Assembly: GCA_905221605.1 (NCBI GenBank) | Contig: CAJNDS010000819.1 | Coordinates: forward strand, 1 to 64,000 | DNA: 64,000 nucleotides | Reading direction: 5' to 3' | DNA from: Symbiodinium natans | Taxonomy: Eukaryota; Sar; Dinophyceae; Suessiales; Symbiodiniaceae | Notes under the pieces: generated by a model | The model's input: the letters and a program-made list of their open reading frames with translations, nothing else | Database searches by the model: none | What the model was told of the DNA's origin: nothing | Part shown: in pieces, positions 53,901-64,000 of the stretch | How positions within the stretch are numbered: the stretch's first letter is position 1 | Layout: each line of letters begins with the position of its first letter | Position numbers and translations under genes: made by a program

Positions 53901-54800
53901 ATTAGGCAGCGAATGGAGCCAGAAATCCCAGTGTGAGTTACAGAATCTTATCATGGGACTCCTACCTTGGACCCCTAAGATTGTACCCTTGGATTGGGGG
54001 GCCATTTTTAAAGATCCACTAAGAGAATATAAGGGCCATATTAGGAGTACGCTCAGGAAAGCTCTCAGGGGTACCCCCGTACAACCTCATTAAGCCCCAG
54101 AAACCCTAGACCGCAAGGAGCCTTCTTTCCTCGTCATGCATCACAAGAAGCTTGCCCCCGAGCACTTTAAACCCTAAACCCTAAACAGCAAACCCCAAAC
54201 CATAAACCCTAAACCCTAAACCCTCCGAAGCCCTCAGCCCGGAAAGCCCTCAATACCATGAACCCGAAAATTCCGAACCTTAAAGCTTGGGATGTCCCCC
54301 TTATACTAACAGTACTTTAGACGGATTTCAACAGGAGGTACTCAAATTCACTATTCAGGACTGTTAGTATAAGGGGGAACATCCCAACCCTAAACCCTGA
54401 ACCCTACACCCTCGACCCTAGACCCCAGACCCTAAACCCTAAACCCTCAACCCTAGCTTAGAACTCTGAAGCTCCCAGGTGTTCAATCCATGCCTTGGCC
54501 AGCCATCTCGACCTACATGACCTCCATCAATGGCGCCTTGGGACGCCTGCAGGGCATGGCCGAGCTCCTGGGGCGGTACATGGGGTTTAGGGTTTAGGGT
54601 TTAGGGTTTAGGGTGTAGGGTGTAGGGTGTAGGGTGTAGTGGCTTTTCAACCCTTCAAACCGCTGCCCAAGCAAGGCTCCTTGTGCCCCACCTGCCAGCC
54701 AATGCGCAGAAGGTGCATCAAGCACCGGGGGCGAGGGGAGGGGGGTGTAATTTAGGAGCCCTAAACTCCCTAAACCCTGAACCCTAAACCCTAAACCCTG
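50923..54800 (+). CDS. Exons of an unrecognised protein, first cluster (membrane segments, charged helices)
   Basis: I do not recognise this gene. Visible segments: about 51003-51168 (SKVGFIESASSDTDDAEDEG, then a hydrophobic LPCAVILAMVILS), 51330-51480 (RIIIIIAVGFFGCIDLSHRL .. ALHATCWYFEIVF), about 52816-52910 (EALKHELKSSAGDLKVKLPE; the frame ends in TAG unless spliced), 53105-about 53220 (GIEVAEEKAKSLVQTFQAGG), 53493-53615 (CCSKRLAFGLGLLPGAMAYH), about 53890-53937 (QLQDCIRQRMEPEIPV), 54120-54175 and about 54493-54585 (MPWPAISTYMTSINGALGRL). At least two membrane spans are likely near 51.1-51.4 kb. WYFEIVF could be an S2-like segment of a third channel, but no S4 or pore follows, so I do not call it that. 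Codon choice and acceptor AG sites support exons; grouping into one gene is a guess. Confidence 0.42.
51624..51746 (+). mobile_element. J-family element
   Basis: GGACCCGGAGCAGGGAC at the left, CCTAGGTTACCCTTGGGTCT at the right, with TTCCAAGCCCCTTTCAAGAC inside. It sits just downstream of the duplicated TACTGCCCCCC site at 51477-51576. Confidence 0.65.
51938..52530 (+). repeat. Palindromic satellite of a TTCGTGGTTTAAGGCC unit
   Basis: About 16-21-bp units TTCGTGGTTTAAGGCCCATAA occur first in three hairpin modules (two or three forward units, a short spacer TCGTTCCC.., then reverse units GGCCTTAAACCACGAA; about 51940-52022, 52040-52122 and 52142-52268) and then as about 11 forward-only tandem copies (52287-52530). 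Every frame on both strands is partly open because of the unit, but no protein is expected. Confidence 0.9.
53250..53331 (+). mobile_element. I-family element copy
   Basis: Contains the I-family 3' end TTGGCTATTGGAGAAGTAAG preceded by AGAGTTTATCC and a T-rich stretch. The same terminal sequence occurs at about 35380-35399 and 60300-60320 (one base different), so the end is conserved. Next to it, 52968-53103 is another I copy whose centre is a T tract followed by a G run. Confidence 0.55.
54289..54385 (+). mobile_element. B-family inverted-repeat element
   Basis: GGGATGTCCCCCTTATACTA at the left and TTAGTATAAGGGGGAACATC plus CC at the right. The internal AACAGTACTTTAGACGG diverges from the other copies. 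A degenerate CCCTAAA run follows directly. Confidence 0.75.
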
Positions 54801-55115
54801 AACCCTGAACTCTACACCCTAAACCCTAAACCGTAAACCCTAAACCCTAAACCCCAGACCCTGAACCGAGTTCAAGGTTGAGGCTTCGTAGGGCTCGGTT
54901 AGGGGCAAAAAGGGTTCTGTCTTTGCTGCGAAGCATAAAACCCTGGCATAGAAGCACGATTTTTGCACGTAGCCCATATAGGATTTACGTTTTAGGCCTT
55001 TGCAGGGCCTGAGCTCACCTGCACTCAAACTAAGCCCGAGTGCAAAAAGCCTCTTTGCTTGGGCTGGGTGCAGAGATTCGGGGGCGTAAGGTTGAGGGTT
55101 GCGTATGTAGGCTTG

Positions 55116-55220
55116 GCAGCCCAGTGGTACCCTTTACCCTTTTTTTTTTTATGGCTTCCCTTGTAAAAATAGCCAACCCAGAAAAGGGTGCCCTTATCAC
55201 AATATGGTTACTGGGCTACC
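55116..55220 (+). mobile_element. A-family introner element
   Basis: Left end GCAGCCCAGTGGTACCC, right end GGTTACTGGGCTACC. Loop TTCCCTTGTAAAAATAGCC. No telomeric insert. Nothing recognisable as coding was identified on either side. Confidence 0.7.
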
Positions 55221-55439
55221 ATGTGACTAAGCGGGCCTGACGCCTGGCGTGAAGCAGTTCCCAAGTCAAAGGAAGGGTTGATGGAACCTCGGAGGGCGCC
55301 CCAGGTTGGTAGTTCCAGAGTGACCTAGAAACAAACACCCTCATTTCGACACCCGAATTTTCATAAAGACGACCAGAGCCTTCAAACAAGCAACATGGAC
55401 CCCTCAACTAAGAAATCCATTATTTGGGCGTAACTCGGG

Positions 55440-56823
55440 TGTAAGTATCTCAAATTAAGGCGTCTCATAGGTAAAAATGGTCCCTGCTCCCCTGGCCCTT
55501 ACCCCCCCCCCTCCCCCCCCCTCCCCCCCTCCCCCCCCCCCCCCTCCCCCCATGGTATCCCACCCCTCTCTGGTAGAGCTCCCTACGCCCCCCCCCCACC
55601 CCCCATAGTCTAGCACAGCCTCTACGCCTCCAAAGTCCAGTTGCAAGTGGTTGGGGGGTTCGGTATCACTGGCTCTGTCTTCTACTTTTGCGACTGCCAC
55701 TACTACAACTGCACCGACCAGGAATAAGTACAAATACAATAACTACAACTGCTACCAGTGCTGGTGCGACTGCCGACTACCACTACTTCTGCTTCTTCTT
55801 CTTCTTCTTTTTCTTCTTCTTCTACAACAACTACAACAACACCACCGTCAACACCGTAGAGGATGCCAGTTACTAGCTTCAATGTCCCCCCAAAAAACCC
55901 TTTGTAACCCGTATGGGGGCGCGTGGCGTGCCGCTCTCTTCATGGCACAACATGTGCCACACCACAGGGGGTGCGCAGGGGTAGGACGGGTGGCTGGTCT
56001 CGGGACTGGAGATCCAAGAAAGGGCGTGGGGGGGGGGGGGGGGGAGGATAGGTCTTAGGGTAGTTCATGGTCTTTATACGGGCCCTTATAAGGGGGACGC
56101 CGTATATGTCCCGCATATACCCTACACAACCCAAGGGCCCATACATCGGAACCCTCAAGGAGGTATGGGGACCACATTAAGGGCCCATGTGGGGGCAGCC
56201 TTGCACCAAAAAATCTGTAAAAATTCGAGACCCTCAGCCCTTATGAACGAAGGTGTGCTCAGAATGTTTAGGCTCTTGGGGGGGGGGATATCACACACAT
56301 GGTAGGAGATCCGAGACCCCCCCAACCAGTCTTAACTCTTAGCAGAATGAAGTTCAGGATGATGCAGGGGTGTAGGTGTTAAGGCTCCAGGGCCTGCATG
56401 CATAAAGAAGGGTTTAGGGTTTAGGGTTTGGGTTTCAGGTTTTAGGGTTTAGGGTTGAGGGTTTAGGGTGTGGAAGGCGCCTAAAACCCTGAACTCTGAT
56501 CCTTGAGCTTGCCTAAACCCTGGAGCCTGAAATACGCTTCAAGCTTCGTGATGGCGTGTGGGACTTACTGTAGGTTGCTAGGGAATGAGGGATTGAGGGG
56601 TACCCTAGATTCCCCTGTATCTACCCTTTAAGGGATGATGTAGGGTGCTGCATTCCCCCATTCTCTGCGAACCAACGGTAAGGGTGATGCTTCTAGAATG
56701 TGATGCTGGCCACTGCTAGCTCGTGTAAGAAACGTAGTCATATGGGGGTTTACGAAAATAGGCAACCCCGAATGTAGACCCCCAAATAGTAGGATTCCCT
56801 TACAATAGGGACCCCAAGAAGGT

Positions 56824-56854
<31 letters not shown>

Positions 56855-57570
56855 AAAAATCGGAAACCCCCATATATAAGAGAGGGTCTTGAAGAGAGGG
56901 TTCCTCATGCGTTGCCTGGCGCTGCTACCCTCTGGATGCAACGGCAGAGACAGAGAGAGAGAGATAGAGAGAGAGAAGAGAGGGTTTTTAAGAGCCCCTG
57001 AAGGTTGTTTTTGAGTTCACGAACGCGACAAGTCAGCTTGATGGGACCGGGCTCGGCATGGGAATACCCTTATTCAGGGTTTAGGGTTTGGGGTTTCGGT
57101 TTTGGAGGTTAGGGCTCACTTCATACCCCTAAGAGAGCTGTTGGTACATGTGCCTAAAACCCGAATCCCTAAACCCGAATTCCTAGTACAAGGTTCTAAG
57201 CGGTGTTGGATTCTCCTGGGTCGTTAGGGTGAGTTTGGTTGCGATGATGAACCCCAAACGGGTTTGAGAGGCCATTGAGGTTTCTGGGTTTAGGGTTTAG
57301 GGTTTAGGGTTTTGAGGTTCCTGGGTTTAGGGTGTATAGGGTGTTTAGGGTTGTTCGGGCTTCGGGGTCGAGGGTTTGGGGGGGTATGGTCGTCCACTAT
57401 ACTTGAAAGATTGGGATTCGAGTTGGCGCGGCCTATCTGCCTGCCAGAGTAAGTAGGCCCTATTCCCTGTTCGTTAGGGTTTGGGTTACCCGGCGCGCTC
57501 CGGGTCTGGTATGGGCCAGTTCTGTTTAACTCTAGAACCCAAAGCCCCAAACCCAAACCCCCCCCCTCCC
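55440..57570. other. Region of low-complexity tracts and elements without recognised exon
   Basis: Contains a (CCCCCCCT)-type tract at 55502-55552, a CTT repeat at about 55789-55824, poly-G at about 56030-56044, the D element at 56741-56877, a GA-rich run at 56945-56980 and scattered TTTAGGG variants. The open frames 55455-55739 and 55651-56058 are translations of these tracts. Confidence 0.55.
56741..56877 (+). mobile_element. D-family element with poly-C/poly-A centre
   Basis: Ends TATGGGGGTTTACG and GGAAACCCCCATATA are inverted repeats. Body GACCCCCAAATAGTAGGATT and GGGACCCCAAGAAGG matches the D copies at 1634-1722, 7092-7189 and 58782-58890. A C run and an A run occupy about 56825-56859. 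Confidence 0.68.
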
Positions 57571-57573
57571 CAG

Positions 57574-60500
57574 CTTTGGGAGTCGAAGGAGTTCTTTTCC
57601 TTCTGTGTTGTCCATGAGGCGAAACGCCAGCCAATGCTTGGTGCTGTAGTGAGTGGGTTTAGAGTTCAGGGTTCAGGGTGCTGCCCCATGCAGTTGAAGA
57701 TGCAAGAACCCGAAGCCTCATATGAGCCCCGATCACTACTATTTGCCTTAAGAACCCCTACGAAATCAAAGCATAGTCTTCCAGACAAGGGTAATGTAGG
57801 GATCATTATCATTCCTTTGTTTTGGGAGTTCTCAAGCAAATAGTAGATCAAGACCTTAAAGCCCCCAAGCCCTTAGTCTGTGCCGCAGGATTTCCCTGCG
57901 CATGGAGGGTGATCTCCAAGGGCTTCGAGATTTGGACGCCCTCTGCGTGTCCTTCACGTCGAACGTGACGAAGCTTGCAGCTCAAACCATGGATCCATCT
58001 GCAGAAGACAAGGTTGAGCAGCTGATGAAAACGCACAGACCCTTCACCTTGCTTCATGATGCTTGGCAGCTCAGTGGTACCCTGTACCCTTTTTTTTGTT
58101 GGGTTCAAGGTCTCCTTTGTAGAGTACCCAACCAAAGAGAGGGTTCCCCTTTCTGCAAGATGGCGGCTGGGCTACCGAGGACGAAGGCCTTGTCGAGCTA
58201 AGTCAGCTTCTTGACCAAGGAGCAGTGAAGAACTTCGTCAACCTCACAGCGTCACAGAAACTTGGTGGCGCAATGGTGCCCTTTTTCCATTTTTTTGGGG
58301 GGTTCAAGGTCACCTTCTAACAGCAACCAACCCCCCAAAAAGGGTGCCCTTGTTTATGATATGGTTACCCTAAACCCTAAACCCTAAACCCTAAACCCTA
58401 AACCCTAAACCCTAAACCCTAAACCCTAAACCCTAAACCCTAAACCCTAAACCCTAAACCCTAAACCCTAAACCCTAAACCCTAAACCCTAAACCCTAAA
58501 CCCTAAACCTTAAACCCTAAACCCTAAACCCTAAACCCTAAACCCTAAACCCTAAACCCTAAACCCTGGGCTACCAAGGAAGGCTGAAGCCAGCCGTGTC
58601 TTAGCAGACGTCACTGACCTGATTGAGAGGCTTGCGGGCAAGCTCCGCAGCATCAGGGATGGGACAGCTGCCAGGCATGGGTTTAGGGTTTAGGGTTTAG
58701 GGTTTAGGGTTTAGGGTTTAGGGCTCAGGGATGGGACAGCTGCCAGGCATGTCTCAGAAGAGGCTTTTGCTTCGGACCATACATGGGTTCCCAAATTAGG
58801 GGTACCTCTGTGGGTCCTTTTAATAAGGGAATCCTACTAGTCCGGGTCTGCATTTGGGGGTCCCCTATTTTCGTAAACTCCCGCCTGGGGCAAGCCAGCC
58901 TCATACTCAACTTGCAACTGAGTTGCCGCACCCAAGTCCGGAACTTCGAGGGGTCACAGCATTCCTCAGTAGTCAGCTTTTTGCTGCGACCTTTCATTTC
59001 CTACAGTGCCAGGCTTGTGGGCACACAAAAAAAAACTAACCCTAAACCCTAAACCTCTTAAACCCGTAACCCCAAGAAACATAAGTGTTGAGCTGCGCCT
59101 CTTGGAGAGTTTGCAACCCTATTTAATTCATTCTGGGCTGTGCTTTGTTGTTTGAAATTCCCTTCTTTCCTTATGAGGCAACCTAATCATCAATAATGTT
59201 CAGAAGGATTTTATTGCACGACTCAGTAAGATAACCCGGCTGCAAGTCATTTTCGAAGCGGATGCTTGAAAGGTGTTCAGGCACGACCGATTTCAAGAGC
59301 CCCTGGCATGAAAAAAAAGCCTCATGCCACTCTGCTTCTCCGTGGTTACCAAGCGCGGAGGTGTGCAAACCTCTCCAGACAGCCCAGGGCTCCGCCTTCA
59401 ATGAACTGAGGTCCCACACACCGAGCCCTCACACCCGCTCATAGTCGCGAGTATTGGACCCCCCCCCAGCGCCTCTAGCGCTCACGCCAGACCTCAAACT
59501 CAACAACATCAAAAACCGAAATCCGAACTCTGGCTTGGGGATCGGGCAGAAATCACGGTAGACAACATGGGTGGCAAGATCACACACTTGCAGATGCTCA
59601 GGGACTTGGTGTGTCTTTGCGCGGCTTCAGCTCTTAGTTTCTGATACTTCCGCCATTGTTTCTGGGCCTGTCATCCTCCAGACTCATCATACTTGCTCCC
59701 AAAGTGGCGTCGTAGCTTGTTTACGGGGTGTTTGGTCATTGGCTGACAGAAGCTCAGCGTGACAGAGCAGTTCGGAGTATTGGGCTCTGTGGGAAACTGG
59801 ACTGGGCCGGGGGTTTAGGGTTTAGGGCAAAGTTTAGGGCTTAGGGTTTAGGGTTTAGGATTTAGGGTTTAGGATTTAGGGTTTAGGATTTAGGGTTTAG
59901 GGTTTAGAGTAGGGGTTAGAGCCTATTAGGGTTGATGTACATCGCCGCTTTGCCGAGGTTACGGAGATCGCCAAGTCCCCCAGCTCTCCATGCGAAGGGC
60001 GATGGAAACTTTGGGGTTTCGGGCTTGGGCCAGGAGGGTTTAGGGTTTATGGTAAAAAAGGGTCTAGGGTTTAGGTTTTTTTTTTTTTTTTGGGGGGGGG
60101 GGGGGGGGGGCGGTTTGGTGTCGAGTTTACGGCTCACAAGGTTTGGGTGAGCATTCCGGCACCATTTTGCGTCATCCAAGCGCACCTAAACTCTTGCACT
60201 TTATGCTCTGACTTGCTTACTTCGCCAACCAATTGACTTTTAAATGTTTGGGTTCTTATTTTTAGTAGGAATCATACAGTCCAACCTTTAATTATTCCTC
60301 TGGTTATTGGAGAAGAAAGCTTAAGTTTCCATCGAAAACCCCAAACCCCAAACCCCAAACCCTAAACCCGAAACCCTAAACCCGAAACCCTAAACCCTAA
60401 ACCCTAAACCCTAAACCCAGAGCAGCCGAGGTCTGCCGAGGATGGCGTGGAAAGCACCGAGCCGGAGTGGTCCTTCTTGGCGAGCCAGGTGCAGAACGTG

Positions 60501-63500
60501 GGGGCAGCCCTCAAGGAGCCCTTCAGGGTTTGGGGGTTAGGGTTTAGGGTTTAGGGTTTAGGGTTTAGGGTTTAGGGTTTAGGGTTCAGGGAGGGTTCAG
60601 GGTTTAGGGTTCAGGGTTTAGGGTTTAGGGTCCCAGTTGCAAAAAAGGGTTTCAGGTGGTTAAGTTGTTTAGACAAGTGGGGCCCAAACTCCAACTCCTA
60701 AACCTGACATAAAGCTTTGTTGACCCCTATCGCCCTCGAGTTTACAAAGGCTTAGTCAGTCCTTGTGACACCCCGCCCTGGTCTGCACATTAGTGTTTTG
60801 GGTTTGGGTTTAGGGTTACGGTTTTGGGTTCAGGCCACAGGCCCGAAACCCAAAACCACATACAACCACACTGCACGTGCTTGTGCTCTTCTTGAATCCG
60901 TCATCTTCTTTTTGATGGTGGAGGTGGGCTCCTAAGTACTGTCGTCAGTCCGAACGCTTATGAGGCAGGCACGCGCTTCCGTAAAAAGAAACCCGATGAA
61001 ACCCTGAAACCTATTCTCTGCTTGAGACCCAGGTTGGGCAAGAAGCCCGAAACAGACAACAAAAACAGCAGTTAGGGTTTAGGGTTTAGGGTTTAGGGTT
61101 TAGGGTTTAGGGTTTCGGGTTACGGGTTTCGGGTTTCGGGTTTCGGGTTTCGGGCCGCGCGCCACTCACGCTCCGAGCACGCTCAACCCAAAAGCCTGGA
61201 ACCCCTGAGCCCCGAAAGCCCTAAACCCTAAACCCTAAACCCCAAACTTCCAGTGGCGCGCAGAACTCACTCTCCCAGCTGGCGTGGCTGTACTCCCTGC
61301 TTGGGGGTGTGATCCTTGGCAACCAAATGAACCCTAACATTGGGATCATGTACCCTCTACTACTATAGCCGCTAATTATGAAGGCAATATGGACCCTAAG
61401 CCCTAAACCTAAGCCCTAAACCCTAAACCCTAAACCCCAAACACAAGGAGAAACACCAAACCCTGAACCCTTTTAGCGTTCACTTGGCCGCCAAGGATGA
61501 TGGCTTCCGTCCTGGTGGTCATGTCACTTGCAGTAGCGTACGTCTTCTCGCTGTATCATCGCAGCAAGGACTTGAGGTTTAGGGTTTAGGGTTTAGGGTT
61601 TAGGGTTTAGGGTTTAGGGTTTAGGGTTTAGGGTTTAGGGTTTAGGGTTTTTCGGCAGACTTCAGAGGCCTGGATGTAAGAGAAAAGATTCAGGCGCAAA
61701 GAAACCAGACTAGAGTTGGGTTTTGGGAGGTACCTAAGTTCATTATCGTGTACTACGGATGGGCCTTCTGGATTTTGTTCCGAACTTCCGCCACAATACA
61801 AGCCGTTCATGTAGTCATTCGAGTAGGAGTATCTCTTCATCTGAAACCCTAAACCCCAAACCCTAAACCCTCAACCCTAAACCCTGAACCCTAAACCCTG
61901 AACCCAACTAAACCCTCTTGGGGCGTTGGGGGCCATGGATGGAGTGAGAACGGCACCTATTTGGACTTCGCCGATGACCTGGATGGCTGGAAAGGCTGTA
62001 TCCTGCGTGCTCTTCGCTGCGTTGTGAACTCCTTCAGCTGCGTGGCCGTCGAGCTGCTTCTGGACCGGGTTTGGGGTTAGGGTTTGGGGTTTAGGGTTTA
62101 TAAGGCTTAAGGGTTTAGGGTTTGGGTTTAGGGCGGTTGCAGGAAAAACAAGGGTTTGCTGGCGGCGTTCGGCATAGGAGATTCGGCTTGATAAAAGAAC
62201 GGGCTGTAGGGCACTGTCCGGACAGTCCAGGTGTTTCTAAACCCGAACCCTAAAGCCTGTGGGTTCAGGGTTCCCCTGAGCCCCTTAGGATTAGGTTCCC
62301 CTAAACCCTAAACCTTAAACCCTTAACCCTAAGCTCCTAAACCCTAAACCCCAAACTTAGAGGGTCCCCAAACCCTGGGTTTCTAAACCCTAGAACCGCC
62401 AGGATGTGCTTGCCGTCATCCTCCTCGTCTTAGCCCTGGTCTTCAGCACCCTTGCTGGGGTCCACTTGGCAGTGCCCGAGCTGTGGTTTAGGGTTTCGGT
62501 TTAGGGGTTAGGGTTTAAAAGGGTTTAGGGTTTATCCCCTAACCCTACACTACACCCTTAAACCCTGAGCCGTAGGCTTTGAGCCCCCACAACTAGAGGA
62601 CAAGTCTACGCCCCGCTCAGGTGTATTCAGCTTGTCAAGCGGACCCCATCTTAACGCACAACACTGCCTGCACGCAGGCCTGGTCAAAAAGGGTCGGTGT
62701 AGGTTGTGGGGTCACCATTTACTCCGGCAAATGGGGAGAAGGGCCGTTGAGTCAACAATGCTGCGCGGCCATCGATGGGTGTGACTCTGTGCCATTCGCG
62801 TCGTGAACTTTTGCCACACAAATTTGTTGCATGGGGGCCACCAGGTTGCACAGGCTGCCAGCTCTAACCCTTCAAGCCTTCCATCCCCAAACCCAAGCCG
62901 AAACCTTAAAGACCTGAACTGTGAACAGAGTATAAGAGGAGGGGGCGGGGTGTAGCGAAGTGTAAAGGTAGGTTGCTGTCAGCAGGCCGTCGAGAGCTTC
63001 AGCCACGTGCTTCAGGAGCAGGACTTCTTTGCAGGTCACACGTGCGAACGCGATGGGATCCTCATGTGTCAAGACGCTGCTTTGCTGTTCCGGTGATCTG
63101 TGATGGTTGTACAGAAAAAGTTGAGACACAGCACTCCCCCCTGTCCCCTTCAACGCTGGAACAAGCAAAGCCCTGCACTCCTAAACTAGGACCCAGAGTA
63201 GGCCCTGCTTTCCATTTTTTCAAGTTCCCCTTATAAGCCCCTTCAAGACACAAAGGGCGGTCTTCTCATTCCTAGGTTACTCTTGGGTTTAGCAACCCTA
63301 ATCTAGGGGCAGTTTCATGGGACCTATGGTTGTTTGAGGAACCCTTAGTTTAGTCGCAAAGGTTTATAGGGGCTATATAAGGGGCCCCCATCTACAGGCC
63401 CATACTTACTACCCTGAGACCTAAACCCCAGGCAAACAAAAATATTTTAGCACACGGAAAGTTACCCTAAACCCTAAACCCTAAACCCTAAACCCTAAAC

Positions 63501-63610
63501 CCTAAACCCTAAACCCTAAACCCTAAACCCCCTCCCAGGTTGTTGTCAGCAGTTCATCATGGCCGGTGCTGGTTGCCGTCATTATCCCGACTGTGGGGGC
63601 GCTGTTGCAA
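57574..63610 (+). CDS. Exons of an unrecognised multi-pass membrane protein, second cluster
   Basis: Unrecognised. Segments: 57574-57648 (LWESKEFFSFCVVHEAKRQP, preceded by a C-rich tract plus CAG and followed by GTGAGT), 57889-58060 (DLDALCVSFTSNVTKLAAQT), 58180-about 58264 (LVELSQLLDQGAVKNFVNLT), about 58579-58679 (ASRVLADVTDLIERLAGKLR), 59556-59604 (GGKITHLQMLRDL), about 60420-60530 (EPEWSFLASQVQNVGAALKE), about 61254-61318 (NSLSQLAWLYSLLGGVILG), about 61495-61575 (MASVLVVMSLAVAYVFSLYH), 61934-62068 (WKGCILRALRCVVNSFSCVA), 62404-62490 (VLAVILLVLALVFSTLAGVH), 62617-62806 (Cys-rich, about seven Cys, ending TGA) and about 63556-63620 (WPVLVAVIIPTVGALLQDLQ). The order suggests cytoplasmic helices, then several membrane spans with a Cys-rich loop. 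The junction HD|DEGLVELSQ across the A element at 58061-58179 (GC donor) is in frame. Confidence 0.5.
57735..57848 (+). mobile_element. G-family element
   Basis: ACTACTATTTGCCTTAAGAA at the left, GAGTTCTCAAGCAAATAGTA at the right. Inner AAGGGTAATGTAGGGATCAT is shared in reverse with 50802-50832, where a poly-T/poly-G tract follows. Confidence 0.65.
58061..58179 (+). mobile_element. A-family introner element used as a GC-AG intron
   Basis: Flanking coding frames join in phase (..LLHD | DEGLVELSQ..) if the intron begins GCTTGGCAGC and ends GGGCTACCGAG. Left arm GCAGCTCAGTGGTACCC, right arm GGCTGGGCTACC. Confidence 0.72.
58265..58578 (+). mobile_element. A-family introner element split by a 198-bp telomeric array
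   Basis: Left arm GTGGCGCAATGGTGCCC, loop GGTTCAAGGTCACC, right arm AGGGTGCCCTTGTTTATGAT. The right terminal repeat, which in other copies reads GGTTACTGGGCTACC, is cut after GGTTAC (58368) and resumes as TGGGCTACC at 58567. The 198 bp between (58369-58566) are near-perfect CCCTAAA repeats with one CCTTAAA. This shows the array entered an existing element. No duplication of the split site is visible. Confidence 0.85.
58782..58890 (+). mobile_element. D-family element (opposite orientation)
   Basis: ACATGGGTTCCCAAATTAGG..GGGTCCCCTATTTTCGTAAA, the reverse of the D copies at 1634 and 56741. It follows the exon that encodes ARHVSEEAF. Confidence 0.62.
59040..60415. other. Mostly non-coding stretch with one possible small exon
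   Basis: A possible exon is 59556-59604. The rest holds TTTAGGG and TTTAGGA variants (59811-59905), a poly-T/poly-G tract at about 60078-60110, the I element at 60214-60320 and a CCCCAAA/CCCTAAA run at 60336-60418. Confidence 0.5.
60214..60320 (+). mobile_element. I-family element copy
   Basis: Starts TGCTTACTTCGCCAACCAAT and ends TTGGTTATTGGAGAAGAAAGC. Internal landmarks TTTGGGTTCTTATTTTTAGTAGG and AGTCCAACC match the I family. The outer inverted repeat is imperfect (CTTACTTC against GAAGAAAG). Confidence 0.6.
61319..61490 (+). mobile_element. K-family element with a nested CCCTAAA array, in an intron between membrane segments
   Basis: CAACCAAATGAACCCTAACA..GGGATCATGTACCCTCTACT..CCCTTTTAGCGTTCACTTGG. 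CCCTAAA repeats (about 61393-61440) interrupt the right half. It separates SLLGGVILG from MASVLVVMSL. Confidence 0.66.
63189..63290 (+). mobile_element. J-family element
   Basis: GGACCCAGAGTAGGCCCTGC..CTTATAAGCCCCTTCAAGAC..CCTAGGTTACTCTTGGGTTT. No telomeric insert; a complete copy for comparison. Confidence 0.7.
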
Positions 63611-64000
63611 GATCTGCAGGGCCGTCCTTTTCCTTGTTCGTTCAACCCTAAAAACCCTGGTCTAAACCCCTAAACCCTAAACCCTAAACCCTAAACCCTA
63701 AACCCTAAACCCCAAGCAAAGAAAAGCCCGAAACCCCAGAGGCTAGTCCCTACACAACGCCTAGGTGGGGGTTTGGGACATTCTTTTTTTCCCCCTTCTT
63801 GACACTTGCAACCGCGTGTCTTGCTCCAGAAACGTCAAACCTTGGCAAAAACGCTGTAAACACCCATGTTGGGCAAGGTCCCCCCCTCCCGCCCTCCCCC
63901 CACCCCTCCCCCCGACCAAGCCCCAAAGCCCCAAGGCAAAGCCTCAACCTCAAATCCCTATCCCTAAACGGTTTAGGGTCTGGAGTTTGGGGTTTAGGGT

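Overview
This window looks like nuclear DNA of a dinoflagellate (alveolate). Four observations support this. (1) All genes I can recognise are eukaryotic, are cut into many short exons of about 40-130 bp, and lie on the + strand. (2) Several introns use GC or GA instead of GT at the 5' splice site and have a G directly after the 3' AG. This can be read from protein continuity, for example in the K+ channel pores. (3) The telomere-type heptamer TTTAGGG/CCCTAAA occurs in dozens of arrays through the whole window, in both orientations and mostly inside introns. (4) Many introns are short inverted-repeat elements (introner or MITE type) that recur in the window. I cannot name the species. No dinoflagellate spliced leader, tRNA, rRNA, CRISPR or bacterial-type gene was seen.

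Layout. 0.4-6.2 kb: exons for the first half of a casein kinase 1-type (CK1) protein kinase. About 7.4-15.0 kb: a histidine phosphatase of the phosphoglycerate mutase type (PGAM-like) in about nine exons. 15.6-21.8 kb: exon-like segments of unknown function. 22.6-28.5 kb: exons for the second half of a CK1 kinase, which complement the first half almost without overlap. 30.7-38.7 kb: a voltage-gated K+ channel with S1-S6 and a TVGYGD filter. 39.6-about 49.9 kb: a second, diverged K+ channel with the same order. 50.9-63.6 kb: exons of one or more unrecognised proteins with several membrane segments.

Nearly all long open frames in this window are translations of simple repeats (CCCTAAA, CA, poly-G) and are not genes. 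The real coding sequence is in short exons between the arrays.

The most interesting layer is the intron machinery. At least fourteen families of short elements, most with terminal inverted repeats (called A to N here), sit in introns, and some are exactly one intron. Telomeric heptamer arrays have been inserted into these elements or into exon-proximal DNA, and many arrays are bordered by 13-30 bp direct repeats that look like target-site duplications. One array of about 198 bp splits the terminal repeat of an A element. Together these suggest ongoing intron creation by mobile elements plus a separate process that inserts and locally expands telomeric repeats in introns. Exon limits given below are approximate unless a splice junction is named. 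They come from reading the sequence only, without transcripts or database searches.
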